A DNA stretch of 64,000 nt from Gemmatimonadota bacterium (GTDB taxonomy: Bacteria; Gemmatimonadota; Gemmatimonadetes; Gemmatimonadales; GWC2-71-9), in assembly GCA_003169895.1 (NCBI GenBank), contig PNAE01000007.1:1490880-1554879 (forward strand), given 5' to 3'. Under the pieces are notes generated by a model. It saw only the letters and a program-made list of their open reading frames with translations, made no database searches and had not been told where the DNA came from. How positions within the stretch are numbered: the first letter of the stretch is position 1; every line of letters starts with the position of its first letter. Below, piece after piece: positions 34,806-44,289 of this stretch. The translations under genes and the position numbers were made by a program.

Positions 34806-37193
34806 CTATCGCCCGCTGAGGTAATTCCGGATCGCCGCGAACTGGCTGGAGCCGTCCAGACCTGCCTCGGCGATTACCGCCGCGCCCTGCCCGCTGCCCA
34901 GGAAATGCCCGTCCCGGAACGGATATAGGGTGTGCGATCGGCCACGTTCAGACCGGACCCACCGGTCCATCGTCGGCAGTGTGAAGTCCGTGATGCCGAT
35001 CGCCACGCGCGCGTGTTCCTCGGGAAAGATCGCCGCTCGCTCGGCCGCCGGCAGGAGATCGAAGAGTTCGGCTGACGCGACATAGTAGATGTCGAGATCC
35101 ATTCCTGCGCGGTCGATCAGCGGCAACGCTTCGTTCACGAAGGCGTACGTCACGGCGCTCCCCTGCAACACCACCACGCCATCGCCCTTGCCACGCGCTG
35201 CGCGCAGCCGGTATACGCCGTTTGCTGCCGCCGATGCGGGCGCCAGGCCGAGCACCGCGCGGTTCAGCACTGTCTCGGCCGGCCGGGTGACGAACGGCGC
35301 GATCACCGCCGGCCGCTTGGCCAGCGCGGTCGATACCAGGAACCACAACTCCTGCGGATCCCACGGTGTCAGCGTGATCATCGTGCCCAGCGGGAAGTTG
35401 CCCTGCAACAGCTGAAGCGGCTGCGGATCGGCGTGGGTCGGACCGTCCTCGCCGGTCTTGAGACCGGCATGGGCGCACACCATGAAGAACGGACGAAAGG
35501 GCCCGCCATCGACCGCCTGGCGTGCCTGGTTGCCGATCGCGTGCAGCCGCGCCGCGATGTGACCGAGTGGCGCCATGAAAGCGCCGTACGACGATCCGAC
35601 GCCGCAATGAGTCCCGAAGGTCGCGATGCCCGACAGCACGGCAGCCATGGCGTCCTCGCAGATGCCGCCAATCGCCAGCGTCCGTGACTCGGTGTTGCTG
35701 CGCTGGTTGTAGAATCCCGGCGCGAAGCCCTCGGCGATCTTGTTTACGCTGGTCGAGCCGAGCAGGTCGGCCGCCGCCACCACAAAGGCTCCACCGCTCA
35801 CCTTGTTGTAGTAGTTGAGCGTCATGGCTAGCGCATCGCGCAGCGTCGTCTTGCTGCCGGGCTTGAGTGCGACCGGCGCGGGGGGCTCACCGGCGGCGGC
35901 CGCCGCCGCAAAGGCGAGGTCGAGTCGGGGTGCATCGCTCCGCGGCGCGCGCCTGCGCTCGACGAGTCGCTGGTGAGCCTCGCGGAGCCGTGATGCCAGC
36001 GCGTCAACCGTCGGGCGCCGCCGCTCCAGTGCCTGCCGCACCACGTCCAGTGCGTCCCAGTAACACGCCTCGACGATTTCCGGATTGGCGCCGGCGCCGC
36101 AGCGCTGGGGACCGTGGTCGCAATGCGGCATGCGCACCGGCAGCCCGCTCACCAGCGGCGCCACGGCTTCATAAAAACCCTCGGAGCAGAGCGCGTGTCC
36201 GGCGCCGTGCGACGCGCGGCCTTCGATGCCGTAGCGCCAACCCTTTACCGTCCGGTACACGATGGCGGTGGGTTGGCCATTGTCCATTTCCGCCGCGGCC
36301 CGGTGCGCGGCGGCAATCTGCTGGAAATCGAAACCGTCGGGCACGGCGATCACGTTCCAGTCATGCAGGTAAGCCAGCTCCGCTGGCGTCCACTGCACGT
36401 AATCGCCGGGCGTGCCGCCGTCCCTGCAGACATGATTGGAATCAATCGATGCCTGGTTCCAGTCGACGTGCAGCACGACGTTTCCCAGCGACATCGTTCC
36501 CGCCGCGGCGAGCGCTTCCGCCACGCGACCGGGCGTCATGCCGCCTTCGCCTTCAATGATGTGCACCCGCGGCGCGTTCGCGCCGAACAGGTCCGCGGCC
36601 GCCCACGCCAGGCCGAGCGATGCCGGCACGCCCACGCCCGACGCACCGGTGGACAGCTTCACGAACGGCGTGGCGGGTGTGGGATGCCCGTCCAGCGGCC
36701 TGGCGCGATGCGCCAGGTAGAGCGGTGTGTCGGTCACCGGATTGCGGCGGAATCCCAGCAGATCCTCCAGCCGCAGCTGCTTGCGCTCGCTCGCCGGCAG
36801 CAGCTCGGGCGCCGCGATCCGGGCGACCTCGTTCCGCAACGCCCACATGGCGTAGAGACCCATCGCCTTGTGGCCGGCGGCGAAGGAGATGATGTCGGCG
36901 TCGGCGCGATCGGGGTCGGACAGGTCGTAGTCCATGGCTCCGAACAGCAGCAGCTGCACGAACCGGCCCGACGAGATGGAGCCACCCGGGTGACCGGATA
37001 GCGGCACGTAGTTGTACATCGCGCTGCACAACGATCGGTACACCAGGTCGAACGACTCGAGGTGCTCCACGGTGGTGGCGTCGAGTGGTGCGCCGCGTTC
37101 CTGCAGCCACTCGGCAATATCGATGTACCGGGCGCGCCGGGTCCCGAATTCGAGGCGTGATATCGCGGGTATCGACAGCTCCGTCGTCATCAT
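34806..37193 (-). CDS. Transketolase-like TPP-dependent enzyme
   Basis: A 795-residue two-carbon transferase of the transketolase superfamily. The N-terminal TPP-binding domain holds LSGHPGGSISSGRF, IISFAAGHKAMGLYA, IIEGEGGMTPGRVAEAL (Mg2+/TPP loop) and VVLHVDWNQASIDSNHV. The Pyr domain follows after about residue 430 (GSKTTLRDALAMTLNYYN, GGICEDAMAAVLSGIA), and GLKTGEDGPTHADPQPLQLL is the conserved activation loop. It is longer than ordinary transketolase (about 660 residues) and belongs to a divergent subgroup, so the sugar phosphates used are uncertain. An AGGAGAGG site precedes the ATG. It is cytoplasmic and stands apart from the GH89 gene by 144 bp. Confidence 0.85.
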   Translation of the reverse strand: MMTTELSIPAISRLEFGTRRARYIDIAEWLQERGAPLDATTVEHLESFDLVYRSLCSAMYNYVPLSGHPGGSISSGRFVQLLLFGAMDYDLSDPDRADADIISFAAGHKAMGLYAMWALRNEVARIAAPELLPASERKQLRLEDLLGFRRNPVTDTPLYLAHRARPLDGHPTPATPFVKLSTGASGVGVPASLGLAWAAADLFGANAPRVHIIEGEGGMTPGRVAEALAAAGTMSLGNVVLHVDWNQASIDSNHVCRDGGTPGDYVQWTPAELAYLHDWNVIAVPDGFDFQQIAAAHRAAAEMDNGQPTAIVYRTVKGWRYGIEGRASHGAGHALCSEGFYEAVAPLVSGLPVRMPHCDHGPQRCGAGANPEIVEACYWDALDVVRQALERRRPTVDALASRLREAHQRLVERRRAPRSDAPRLDLAFAAAAAAGEPPAPVALKPGSKTTLRDALAMTLNYYNKVSGGAFVVAAADLLGSTSVNKIAEGFAPGFYNQRSNTESRTLAIGGICEDAMAAVLSGIATFGTHCGVGSSYGAFMAPLGHIAARLHAIGNQARQAVDGGPFRPFFMVCAHAGLKTGEDGPTHADPQPLQLLQGNFPLGTMITLTPWDPQELWFLVSTALAKRPAVIAPFVTRPAETVLNRAVLGLAPASAAANGVYRLRAARGKGDGVVVLQGSAVTYAFVNEALPLIDRAGMDLDIYYVASAELFDLLPAAERAAIFPEEHARVAIGITDFTLPTMDRWVRSERGRSHTLYPFRDGHFLGSGQGAAVIAEAGLDGSSQFAAIRNYLSGR
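34814..34862 (+). repeat. Direct repeat copy 2, inside the transketolase 3' end
   Basis: The second copy of the repeat forms the last codons of the transketolase gene (minus-strand reading SSQFAAIRNYLSGR, stop at 34806-34808). The exact 23-bp core is 34824-34846. Both copies have the same orientation, so the segment between them, which is essentially the zinc-ribbon kinase gene with its upstream region, could have entered or could leave by recombination. Confidence 0.75.
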
Positions 37194-37316
37194 GAGTACT
37201 TGCCTCTCCTTGCGAAGCTGTCCCTACGACGCTACTGGCTCGGCTCGAACTCGCGCTCGCCGACATGGATCTCAATGATTGTGACGGGTACACGGGAACG
37301 GAAGCAGGATTATGAA

Positions 37317-37341
37317 ATGTTCATCTATTCTTCATGTTCAT
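37317..37341. promoter_or_regulatory. Direct repeat ATGTTCAT in AT-rich patch upstream of transketolase gene
   Basis: ATGTTCAT occurs at 37317-37324 and 37334-37341, 17 bp apart, within an AT-rich patch that contrasts with the very GC-rich surroundings. It lies 120-150 bp upstream of the transketolase start (minus strand) and touches the end of the GH89 gene. On the minus strand CATAAT follows closely and could be a -10 element. A tandem activator or repressor site is possible; the evidence is only pattern. Confidence 0.3.
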
Positions 37342-39578
37342 TGAGGCTCACCGGAACCCCGATACTTCGCCACCAGCCGCTTCGCGACCGCGAGCTCATC
37401 TCCCCGCGGCTCGGTCGCGAACCTGTCAGTCCGCTTCGACCACGCCTGCTCCCACTCGCACATCGCTGTAGCGAACGGCTTCCGATCGAACGCCGTCCCG
37501 GTTTCCAGTGAGCGATTGAGCCGCCTGAAGAATTCCTCCCAGCGCGGCAGGAAGTACGCCGCGAACATCCCCTGCCATTCCTTGAAGGCGTAGAGGTTGA
37601 GGTCGTCGTTCTGCCCTTCGGTGCAGTTGCTTCCCCACAATGTGATGATGTTTCGCGCGTTCCACTCATACAGCCGGCGCTCGGCATCCGTCGTTCCCCA
37701 CCGCTTCGCGTCGGCGATCCATCGACCCAGCAGGAATTCTTCGCGTGTCCCTGCCAGTTCGTCGAGGTCGCGGAGCAGACCGGTTACGCGCTGCTCGGCG
37801 GCCAGAAGCGCCGGCCGGTCCTGGCGTGTGAACGCATCCTCCACCCGCTTGACCAGCGGCACTCCTAGTTGTCCCAGCACTTGGCGGGTGAGGTTCACCA
37901 CGTCGTAGCGGTAGGCGTCGTTGGCGCCAAGCACCGGCGCTGCGCTCAATAGCGTGTCGAGCGCTCGAGCCAGAATCTCGCCGTCGTACGGCGGGATTGG
38001 CTCGCTGCGGTACGCCGATCCCTTCACGTAGAATCCCGGCCGCTCGGCGAGAAAATCCCCGGTCTGCGCGGCGGACCTGAAGGCAGTGCCGAGGAGCATC
38101 TTCCACGCATTCCACGCGACGGCATTGGGCGCACCGTACCGCCGCGCGACGTATTCCTGCGTCCACTCCCCGACGGGCGCAACGCTGGTTCGCCACGTCT
38201 GGTCCATCACGTAGTCGGGGACGATCGGGTTGGTGCCCAACCCTTCCATCATCATGCCGAGACCAGAAAGGCGGCCCTTGGCGGGACTCTGGAGGGCACT
38301 GTCGAGGTTGGCGGCGATCTTCGGCAGGTCGCCGTTCACACTCACCTTGCCACCGAAGTTGTACAACACGTTCCAGATCCAAGGCTTGCCATAGAAGGCT
38401 TGGCGCGCCTGCCACACCGGGTGGCGGTCGCCCCAGAGGTCGAGCACCAGCATCCGATCGTCGGGAACTGCGCCGAGCAGCGCGCGTGCCTGCGGCTCCT
38501 GCCAGAACTTCGCCTGGTAATAGAGAAACCATCCCTGCAGCACCCACGTGGCGTCGGGGTCGGCCGACCGCATCGATTGAAAGACCGCGCGCCCCATCCC
38601 GGCAAGGAACGTCGAATCGTTCGACGGCGGATCGATCTCGTTGAACGGATCGGCCGCGTAGAGATGGTCGGTGCCGAAGAGTTCCGTTTGCCGCTCGATG
38701 AACCGGCGCCCGACGCGCTGGAAGAGCGGGTCGAGTGGATCGAGGAACCAGGTGCCATGAAAGCCAGCCGACCAGTCGCCGGTCTGATGGATAATGGCGG
38801 TGGGGAACACCTGTTTGATCGACTCGGGCACGTGCCCGGTAAAGCCCTGCAGCACCGGGGTCATTCCCAGCGATCGCTCGCGCGCGAGAATCTCGCGCTC
38901 GAGCGCGATGTGACTGTCGATCCACGTGTCGGGCAGCGGCCCACCGAGCCCGTCGATGTTCCCCATCCAGCCCCAAGGGAGGTAGGCGGGCCCGACGAGA
39001 AAGTCGGCGATCTGCTTGTCGCTGAAGCCGATGTCGTGAAGCACGAGTCGCCAGGTACCTTCTTGTCCCGTGACGGCGAGTGGGGTGTTGATCCCCTTGA
39101 GCGCCATCCAGTCGATCATGCGTTGCCATGCTTCCCAGTCCCACCACGCCATCGAGTAGGAGAAGGTGCAATAATTGAAGAAGTAGCGGATGCGATACGG
39201 AGTCGTGACGCGGACCTTGCTCGGCACCGCGGGAAGCGGCCTGCTGAGTTGAACAGGCTTGAGCGGCAGCGAGACATTCACGCCGGCAACATGTTCGAGA
39301 TACCAATTGAGCGCGGAGGCGATCGCGACGCCCGTCGTTCCGCGCAGCACGATCTTCCCATCGCGGTTTTCCACCTCGAAGACATCCAGGCCGTTGCTGT
39401 CAGGAAGAGCGCCGACTTCGAAGTCCCGGGAATGTCCCGGCACGACTCGTTCGATCAGGGCCATGGCCGATCGCAGGTCGGCGGGGCGCGGCATCTGCAC
39501 CACCGCGAGGAGCGGCGGAACGTGCGCCAGCATCAACGCAATCGCAGCGAGCATGACGCGAGGGAGACGCGTGATCAC
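37338..39578 (-). CDS. Alpha-N-acetylglucosaminidase (GH89, NAGLU-like)
   Basis: A 746-residue exported glycosidase removing terminal alpha-GlcNAc from glycans. A signal peptide (VMLAAIALMLAHVPPLLA) is followed by the GH89 N-terminal domain, a barrel with RIRYFFNYCTFSYSMAWWDWE, INTPLAVTGQEGTW, LPWGWMGNIDGLGGPLP and AADPFNEIDPPS, whose Glu is a candidate catalytic residue, and the alpha-helical C-terminal domain ending in NIITLWG plus a tail. Length matches human NAGLU (743). The GTG start overlaps the stop of the DUF885 gene (GTGA), so the two are translationally coupled. The likely targets are mucin-type or glycosaminoglycan-like sugars. Confidence 0.9.
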   Translation of the reverse strand: MITRLPRVMLAAIALMLAHVPPLLAVVQMPRPADLRSAMALIERVVPGHSRDFEVGALPDSNGLDVFEVENRDGKIVLRGTTGVAIASALNWYLEHVAGVNVSLPLKPVQLSRPLPAVPSKVRVTTPYRIRYFFNYCTFSYSMAWWDWEAWQRMIDWMALKGINTPLAVTGQEGTWRLVLHDIGFSDKQIADFLVGPAYLPWGWMGNIDGLGGPLPDTWIDSHIALEREILARERSLGMTPVLQGFTGHVPESIKQVFPTAIIHQTGDWSAGFHGTWFLDPLDPLFQRVGRRFIERQTELFGTDHLYAADPFNEIDPPSNDSTFLAGMGRAVFQSMRSADPDATWVLQGWFLYYQAKFWQEPQARALLGAVPDDRMLVLDLWGDRHPVWQARQAFYGKPWIWNVLYNFGGKVSVNGDLPKIAANLDSALQSPAKGRLSGLGMMMEGLGTNPIVPDYVMDQTWRTSVAPVGEWTQEYVARRYGAPNAVAWNAWKMLLGTAFRSAAQTGDFLAERPGFYVKGSAYRSEPIPPYDGEILARALDTLLSAAPVLGANDAYRYDVVNLTRQVLGQLGVPLVKRVEDAFTRQDRPALLAAEQRVTGLLRDLDELAGTREEFLLGRWIADAKRWGTTDAERRLYEWNARNIITLWGSNCTEGQNDDLNLYAFKEWQGMFAAYFLPRWEEFFRRLNRSLETGTAFDRKPFATAMCEWEQAWSKRTDRFATEPRGDELAVAKRLVAKYRGSGEPQ

Positions 39579-41314
39579 TTGCCCAACGCCTTCTTGATTG
39601 ATGCTTCATCGTCGAACATCAGCCACTCGATGACCGAAACCGGCAGGCTGCCGTAGCTGATCAGCTGATCGTGGAACGCGCCGAGCCTGAAGCTGGCACC
39701 TTGCGCGTCGCGATAGCGGCCCAGCAGCCGCATGATCTGCCACTTGCCGACCATGTAGCCGATCTTCTGCGATGGACTCGCCGCTGCGCCGGCGGCTTCA
39801 CCCGTCGCCGCTTCCCGGTCGAGACCACCCCCGTCGATGAAGTAGTCCACCGCCTGCGGAAAGGTCCATCGCCCCGTCTGCAGGTTGACGTCGACGCCGA
39901 TGCGCGCGGCGCGATACCGTGCGAGTCGCAGTACCTGTCCCTGCGAAGGTGATTGGTCGGGATACAGTCCCTCGCGCATCAGCATTTCTTCACCGTACAG
40001 CGCCCATCCCTCGACGAACGTGTTGTCGCCGTGTTGCCGGCGAATCTCGTCCTGCAGATGATTCGCGATCGAGAGTTGCAGGAAATGCCCGGGAATGGCT
40101 TCGTGCCCCAGGATCGGGCGGGGATCTTCGATCGCCGCGCGAATATAGAAGTTCCCGCTCTTGGGATCGTACGTCGGAATGAAATAGAAACCCGTCGGAT
40201 CGTCGTCGTAGATCCCCGGGGGATTCATGAATCCCCCGGGGTTGGTCGGTTTGAACGCTTCGGGGAGCTGCCGGATCTGGAATTGGCCGATGTACGACGG
40301 GATTGTGATCAGGTTGTTCGCCCGCAAGAAGTCAGTGATCTCCTTGAGTCGCGCTTCGTACGCCTTGAGAAATTCCGCTTGGTCGGCCGGGATGCGCGCG
40401 GCACGCGCCGGGTCGGGTGACGCGTAGTTCGGATTCTTCAGCATCGCCTCGAGTGCTCGATAGCGCGCCAGCTCCACCTCACCGAGCGTCGCGACGTGCG
40501 TCGCGTCGAACGGCAGCAGCAACACGCGATGCAGGAGGTAGTTGTACTCCGTCTCGCCCATCGGCGTCCAGTCGGGCATGCTGCGTAACCGCGCGTCGAG
40601 CCAGTCGGCAAACGAATGCAACGCCTTGACCGCGTCGTCGCGCGCCTTCACCAGCCGGGCGCGTTCCTGGTCGCCGAGACTGTCGGCGAGGACCATGAGA
40701 CTCTTGGTATACAAATCGTCGCCGGAGCGAACCGCATCGATCGCCAGTTGCGCGTAGAGTCTGACCGGATGGACGAGATTCGCCCGCGCGTGCTGCAGCA
40801 TTCCGGGCACCGTCTCGAGCCGAGCCGCCGCCGCCATCGCTCGCATGCGATGCGGCGCGTACTCTTTCTGGATCAGGCTGAAGACTCCATTCGACGCCTC
40901 GTTCACATACGTCTGCGGATCGCTCTCCTCGGGCTGCATGACCCGGGGGAAGAACGCTGCGCCCTCGAGCTGCGCCTGGAACAGCACCTTGTCGATCCGG
41001 TCGTCCTTGCCCCATCCGTCGGTATCAATCGCACGCACGTGCGTGAGCAACGCTGCCACGTGCTGTCGGCGCTGCGTCACCGCCGGCATGCGGTAGTCCG
41101 CGAGCCTGTCGTCCCAGCGATGCTTCCCCTGAGAGCTCGAGTTCACCGGATAGACCGAGTCCCGCCACTCGTAATACGAATGCGCGAGCGTACGCATGGC
41201 GGCGGGCGTGACGACGGCGCTCGGACGTTGCGCCGTCATGCCTGCGGGGAAGGCAAGCAAGAGTGCGACGCCGACCTTGGCTGTCATCGTGCTGCCGTGC
41301 AACTCCTTGGTCAT
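39575..41314 (-). CDS. DUF885-family secreted metallopeptidase-like protein
   Basis: A protein of about 579 residues in the DUF885 family. A signal peptide (AKVGVALLLAFPAGMTAQ) is followed by a largely helical domain with the zinc-site motif GHEAIPGHFLQ (HExxxGH) and a downstream Glu-rich EGWALYGEEML that supplies the third ligand in related gluzincin-like enzymes. The role is probably cleavage of small peptides outside the cytoplasm, but the substrate is unknown. The start is either ATG 41314 or ATG 41287; both keep the signal peptide and neither has an ideal ribosome site. The gene is followed by the coupled GH89 gene. Confidence 0.85.
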   Translation of the reverse strand: MTKELHGSTMTAKVGVALLLAFPAGMTAQRPSAVVTPAAMRTLAHSYYEWRDSVYPVNSSSQGKHRWDDRLADYRMPAVTQRRQHVAALLTHVRAIDTDGWGKDDRIDKVLFQAQLEGAAFFPRVMQPEESDPQTYVNEASNGVFSLIQKEYAPHRMRAMAAAARLETVPGMLQHARANLVHPVRLYAQLAIDAVRSGDDLYTKSLMVLADSLGDQERARLVKARDDAVKALHSFADWLDARLRSMPDWTPMGETEYNYLLHRVLLLPFDATHVATLGEVELARYRALEAMLKNPNYASPDPARAARIPADQAEFLKAYEARLKEITDFLRANNLITIPSYIGQFQIRQLPEAFKPTNPGGFMNPPGIYDDDPTGFYFIPTYDPKSGNFYIRAAIEDPRPILGHEAIPGHFLQLSIANHLQDEIRRQHGDNTFVEGWALYGEEMLMREGLYPDQSPSQGQVLRLARYRAARIGVDVNLQTGRWTFPQAVDYFIDGGGLDREAATGEAAGAAASPSQKIGYMVGKWQIMRLLGRYRDAQGASFRLGAFHDQLISYGSLPVSVIEWLMFDDEASIKKALGK

Positions 41315-41472
41315 TCACGGGCCCCGTAGTGGCTAGGAACATCGCGGGCGTCCTTCGTTCTTTGTCCGCCGCAACGGTGCAATGTCACGCTCGCGCCGCC
41401 ACCCCGCAACTCGGCCAACGCGGCGACGGCGGCGACCCTTCGGAGACTCCTGCCCACGGCGGCGACAGGCTG

Positions 41473-44031
41473 TTACTGCCAGTACCCCAAGTCCCACGAA
41501 CACGGCGGCGGCACCAGTCGGAGCCACTCCATTGCCGGCTCACCGATCGGAGCACCTGGTGGAATGTCCACTGACACGGCACGGGTCACCGGTATCGCGG
41601 GACGCGTGAGGAAGCGCCGGATATCGCTCGAAAGCAGTACCGTGCTGGCCTGGGTGGCCAGGTCACCCACAAACACTTGTTGCGCGAGTATCGCGGCGCG
41701 ACGCTGCAGGGCCCAGGTGGCGAGGGCCCGCACCTCGGGCATCGCGGCGTTGCCCGCGAGGTCCATCAGCTGATCGATCACGACGCGCTCGATTGCGCGC
41801 TTGATTTCCCCCTGGTACGGCGTGCGCGCCGAGGCGTTGAACGCGGTACCGATGAGCGTATCGATCACCTCGTCGAGCCCGGGGAGCCCAGGATCAAGCG
41901 CGTGCTGCTCCACCATCCGCGCCGCGCGCTCCGGCGCGAGGATGTTTCCCGCCACGTGCTGTGCTGCCACCACCGCCGGAGTCACCGCGTCGAATGCCAG
42001 CCCGGTATTACGGGGAAAGAGTTCCCGGGTCATGCCGTATCCATACAGGCGCGGCGGAATCAGCTTGAGGAGCGTGTCGGATAGCGCGAGGGCTGACGGC
42101 GCCAGCGTGCGCATCAGCGCGGCGAGGGCAGCGCGCTGTTCCGGTCCCGACGCTCGGCGGAACGCCTGGCGTCCGTCGCCGCGGATGGTGTAGGTATAGT
42201 GAATTCCGCCGAGCACGCTCGCAGCGGCTTCGACTTGGTACCGGTGGTGCAGGTAGAGCGGCACCAGCGTCTCCTCGATCTGCGCCATCGGCGTGCCGAG
42301 CGTGATGGCGTTGGCGCCGAAGGTGGCGAGCGCCACGCGACGCACCGCCATCATCCGATCGAGTTCTGTCGCGGCGTTCGTCCCATTGGACCACTGGTCG
42401 GCGCGCGGATTGACGTCGGTGTCCTGGTTGGTGAGAAAGCGGAGATCGTGGTCCCAGGCGCGATCGAGGATGTTGCGGAGTGCCTGCGCTTCATTGGTAC
42501 CCCGCGGGAAGTCCTGGTAGCCGTAGGCGATCGCGACCTTGTCCCAGGCACCAATCCCGTCAGCGTATACCTGCGACGCGTCGAGGGTCCCATCCGCCTT
42601 GAGAGTGACCAGTGGTGATGGGTAGTCCATCACGCTGATGCGACCCGAGTCGCTGTCGTAGTAGTTGTGATCGAACCCAAGGCTGTGACCCACCTCGTGC
42701 GCCGCGAGCTGGCGCAGGCGCTGCAGCGACCAGGCCTGGATTTCCGGGACCTGCTCGTCTCCGTTCTTGTACGGTTGCAGCAGCCCCTCAGCGATCATCC
42801 AGTCCTGTTGCAGGCGCAGTGAACCCAAGGTGACCACACCCTTGAGTATCTCTCCGGTGCGCGGGTCGACCACGCCCCCGCCGTAACTCCAGCCACGAGT
42901 GGAACGGTGCACCCAGTTGATCATGTTGTAGCGGATGTCAAGCGGCGACGCTCCCGTCGGGAGCAGCTCCACGCGGAACGCATTGCGGTAACCTGCGGCT
43001 TCGAACGCCTGGTTCCACCAGCGCGCACCGTCGAACAGCGCCGAGCGGATCGGCTCGGGGGTCCCGGGGTCGAGATAGTAGACGATCGGCTTGACCGGGT
43101 CACTCATCGATGCGGTGGGATCGACCTTCTTCAGCCGGTGACGGGGGATATAGCGAATCGTCATCGGCTGGCCCAGTGGAGCAGAGTAGTCGCGATACGC
43201 GAACTCGCCGAAGCCGGAACGCGGATCGAACGCACGCGGCGTGAATCCGGCGGTGTCGGGGAGTTCCACGAACGACTGGTGAATCCGGAGTGACGCCGCC
43301 TGCGCGGTCGCGGCCACGTCACCCACGCCCTCGAAGTACCCGCCACCACCGCTACGCCCCCCAACTCCCGGTTGGAGCACGAAAGTGAGCTCGGCTTCCA
43401 TTTCGGTGTTCTTGGGAAAATTCTGCGTCATCGCCATCGCGATGGTGCTGCGCGTCGGGTCGAGCTTGTAGCTCCCAGGTGTGAGGCGCTGCCCGAGGTT
43501 GTCGGAGTCGTGGAGGAGGAAGTCGTTCATCTCCACCAGCACCCGTCTGCCACTATCGCTTGCTGCAACTAGCGGGAAGCCCCAGAGCACGGAGCGGGCG
43601 AAGGCGTCGCGCACGCCGGCGATTTCGGCCGGGTTGTTGCTTGAGGAGCGGTAGCCGTAATTGGGCTGCACCATCAACACCTTCTGTCCCACCCGTTCGA
43701 AGCGCACGATGCGGGATGCCGTGACCGTGGCCCGATCGAGGCCGATGTCGTTGGAACCGAGGCCGCTGGCGAGGCCCGCCATGTGGAGCACCTCGGTGTC
43801 CAGGCGCGGGATCTCCAGGTAGAGAGTGCCGGCGTCGGCGTCCCAGTAGAGCGGGAAGTAGCCGGGGAGCTTCTGCATCCCGGCAGTCTTCGCCTCGATG
43901 GTGGGCGTCGGGTACTTCCTGCCAATGGTGGAGTCCTGCGCTCGGCCCGGCGTGGTGACTGCGGCGAGGGCAACGAGTGCGGCTGACGCGGTGCACGCGA
44001 GCGGGACCACGCGTTGGGTCGCGGGGGACAT
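41473..44031 (-). CDS. Secreted zinc-dependent metalloprotease (DUF5117/DUF4953 type)
   Basis: An 852-residue exported protease. The ATG at 44031 has a GAGGT site and gives the signal peptide (VVPLACTASAALVALAAVTT). An N-terminal DUF5117-like beta domain (GYFPLYWDADAGTLYLEIPR) and a linker precede the catalytic part with AAHEVGHSLGFDHNYY, the HExxHxxGxxH zinc motif of metzincins, and a following SVMDYPSP Met-turn. A long helical C-terminal region (DUF4953-like; VALATFGANAITLGTP onward) completes it. These proteins are large, single-chain, and common beside DUF885 and GH genes in polymer-degrading bacteria. It stands 159 bp upstream of the DUF885 gene on the same strand. Confidence 0.88.
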   Translation of the reverse strand: MSPATQRVVPLACTASAALVALAAVTTPGRAQDSTIGRKYPTPTIEAKTAGMQKLPGYFPLYWDADAGTLYLEIPRLDTEVLHMAGLASGLGSNDIGLDRATVTASRIVRFERVGQKVLMVQPNYGYRSSSNNPAEIAGVRDAFARSVLWGFPLVAASDSGRRVLVEMNDFLLHDSDNLGQRLTPGSYKLDPTRSTIAMAMTQNFPKNTEMEAELTFVLQPGVGGRSGGGGYFEGVGDVAATAQAASLRIHQSFVELPDTAGFTPRAFDPRSGFGEFAYRDYSAPLGQPMTIRYIPRHRLKKVDPTASMSDPVKPIVYYLDPGTPEPIRSALFDGARWWNQAFEAAGYRNAFRVELLPTGASPLDIRYNMINWVHRSTRGWSYGGGVVDPRTGEILKGVVTLGSLRLQQDWMIAEGLLQPYKNGDEQVPEIQAWSLQRLRQLAAHEVGHSLGFDHNYYDSDSGRISVMDYPSPLVTLKADGTLDASQVYADGIGAWDKVAIAYGYQDFPRGTNEAQALRNILDRAWDHDLRFLTNQDTDVNPRADQWSNGTNAATELDRMMAVRRVALATFGANAITLGTPMAQIEETLVPLYLHHRYQVEAAASVLGGIHYTYTIRGDGRQAFRRASGPEQRAALAALMRTLAPSALALSDTLLKLIPPRLYGYGMTRELFPRNTGLAFDAVTPAVVAAQHVAGNILAPERAARMVEQHALDPGLPGLDEVIDTLIGTAFNASARTPYQGEIKRAIERVVIDQLMDLAGNAAMPEVRALATWALQRRAAILAQQVFVGDLATQASTVLLSSDIRRFLTRPAIPVTRAVSVDIPPGAPIGEPAMEWLRLVPPPCSWDLGYWQ

Positions 44032-44289
44032 GGGAACCTCGTGGTGCGGACAGGCCGCGATTGGGCGCGGCCGAAGGGGGTGCGGCGGAAAGGTGCGGCG
44101 CGGGTGGGGAAGGCGCAATTGTCGGCGGGGCTTCTCATCGCTCGCCAGTTAGTGGCCCCCCACACCCACCCCGGTCGAGGGCGAACCGGGACAGGTGGGC
44201 ACGCTGTGGGTGGACGAGAACCGCGCCGCGTAGACTGGCCGTCCCACACGCTACTGCCCACCGTTCATCCCGGGGAACTGGGATTTCAC

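Noticed and set aside
38400..39656. 418-codon plus-strand open frame
   Set aside because: It is antisense to the GH89 gene; the amino-acid composition is typical of reversed high-GC coding sequence.
41333..41527. Small minus-strand protein upstream of the DUF885 gene
   Set aside because: It overlaps the end of the metalloprotease gene in another frame, is Arg-rich and has no ribosome site.
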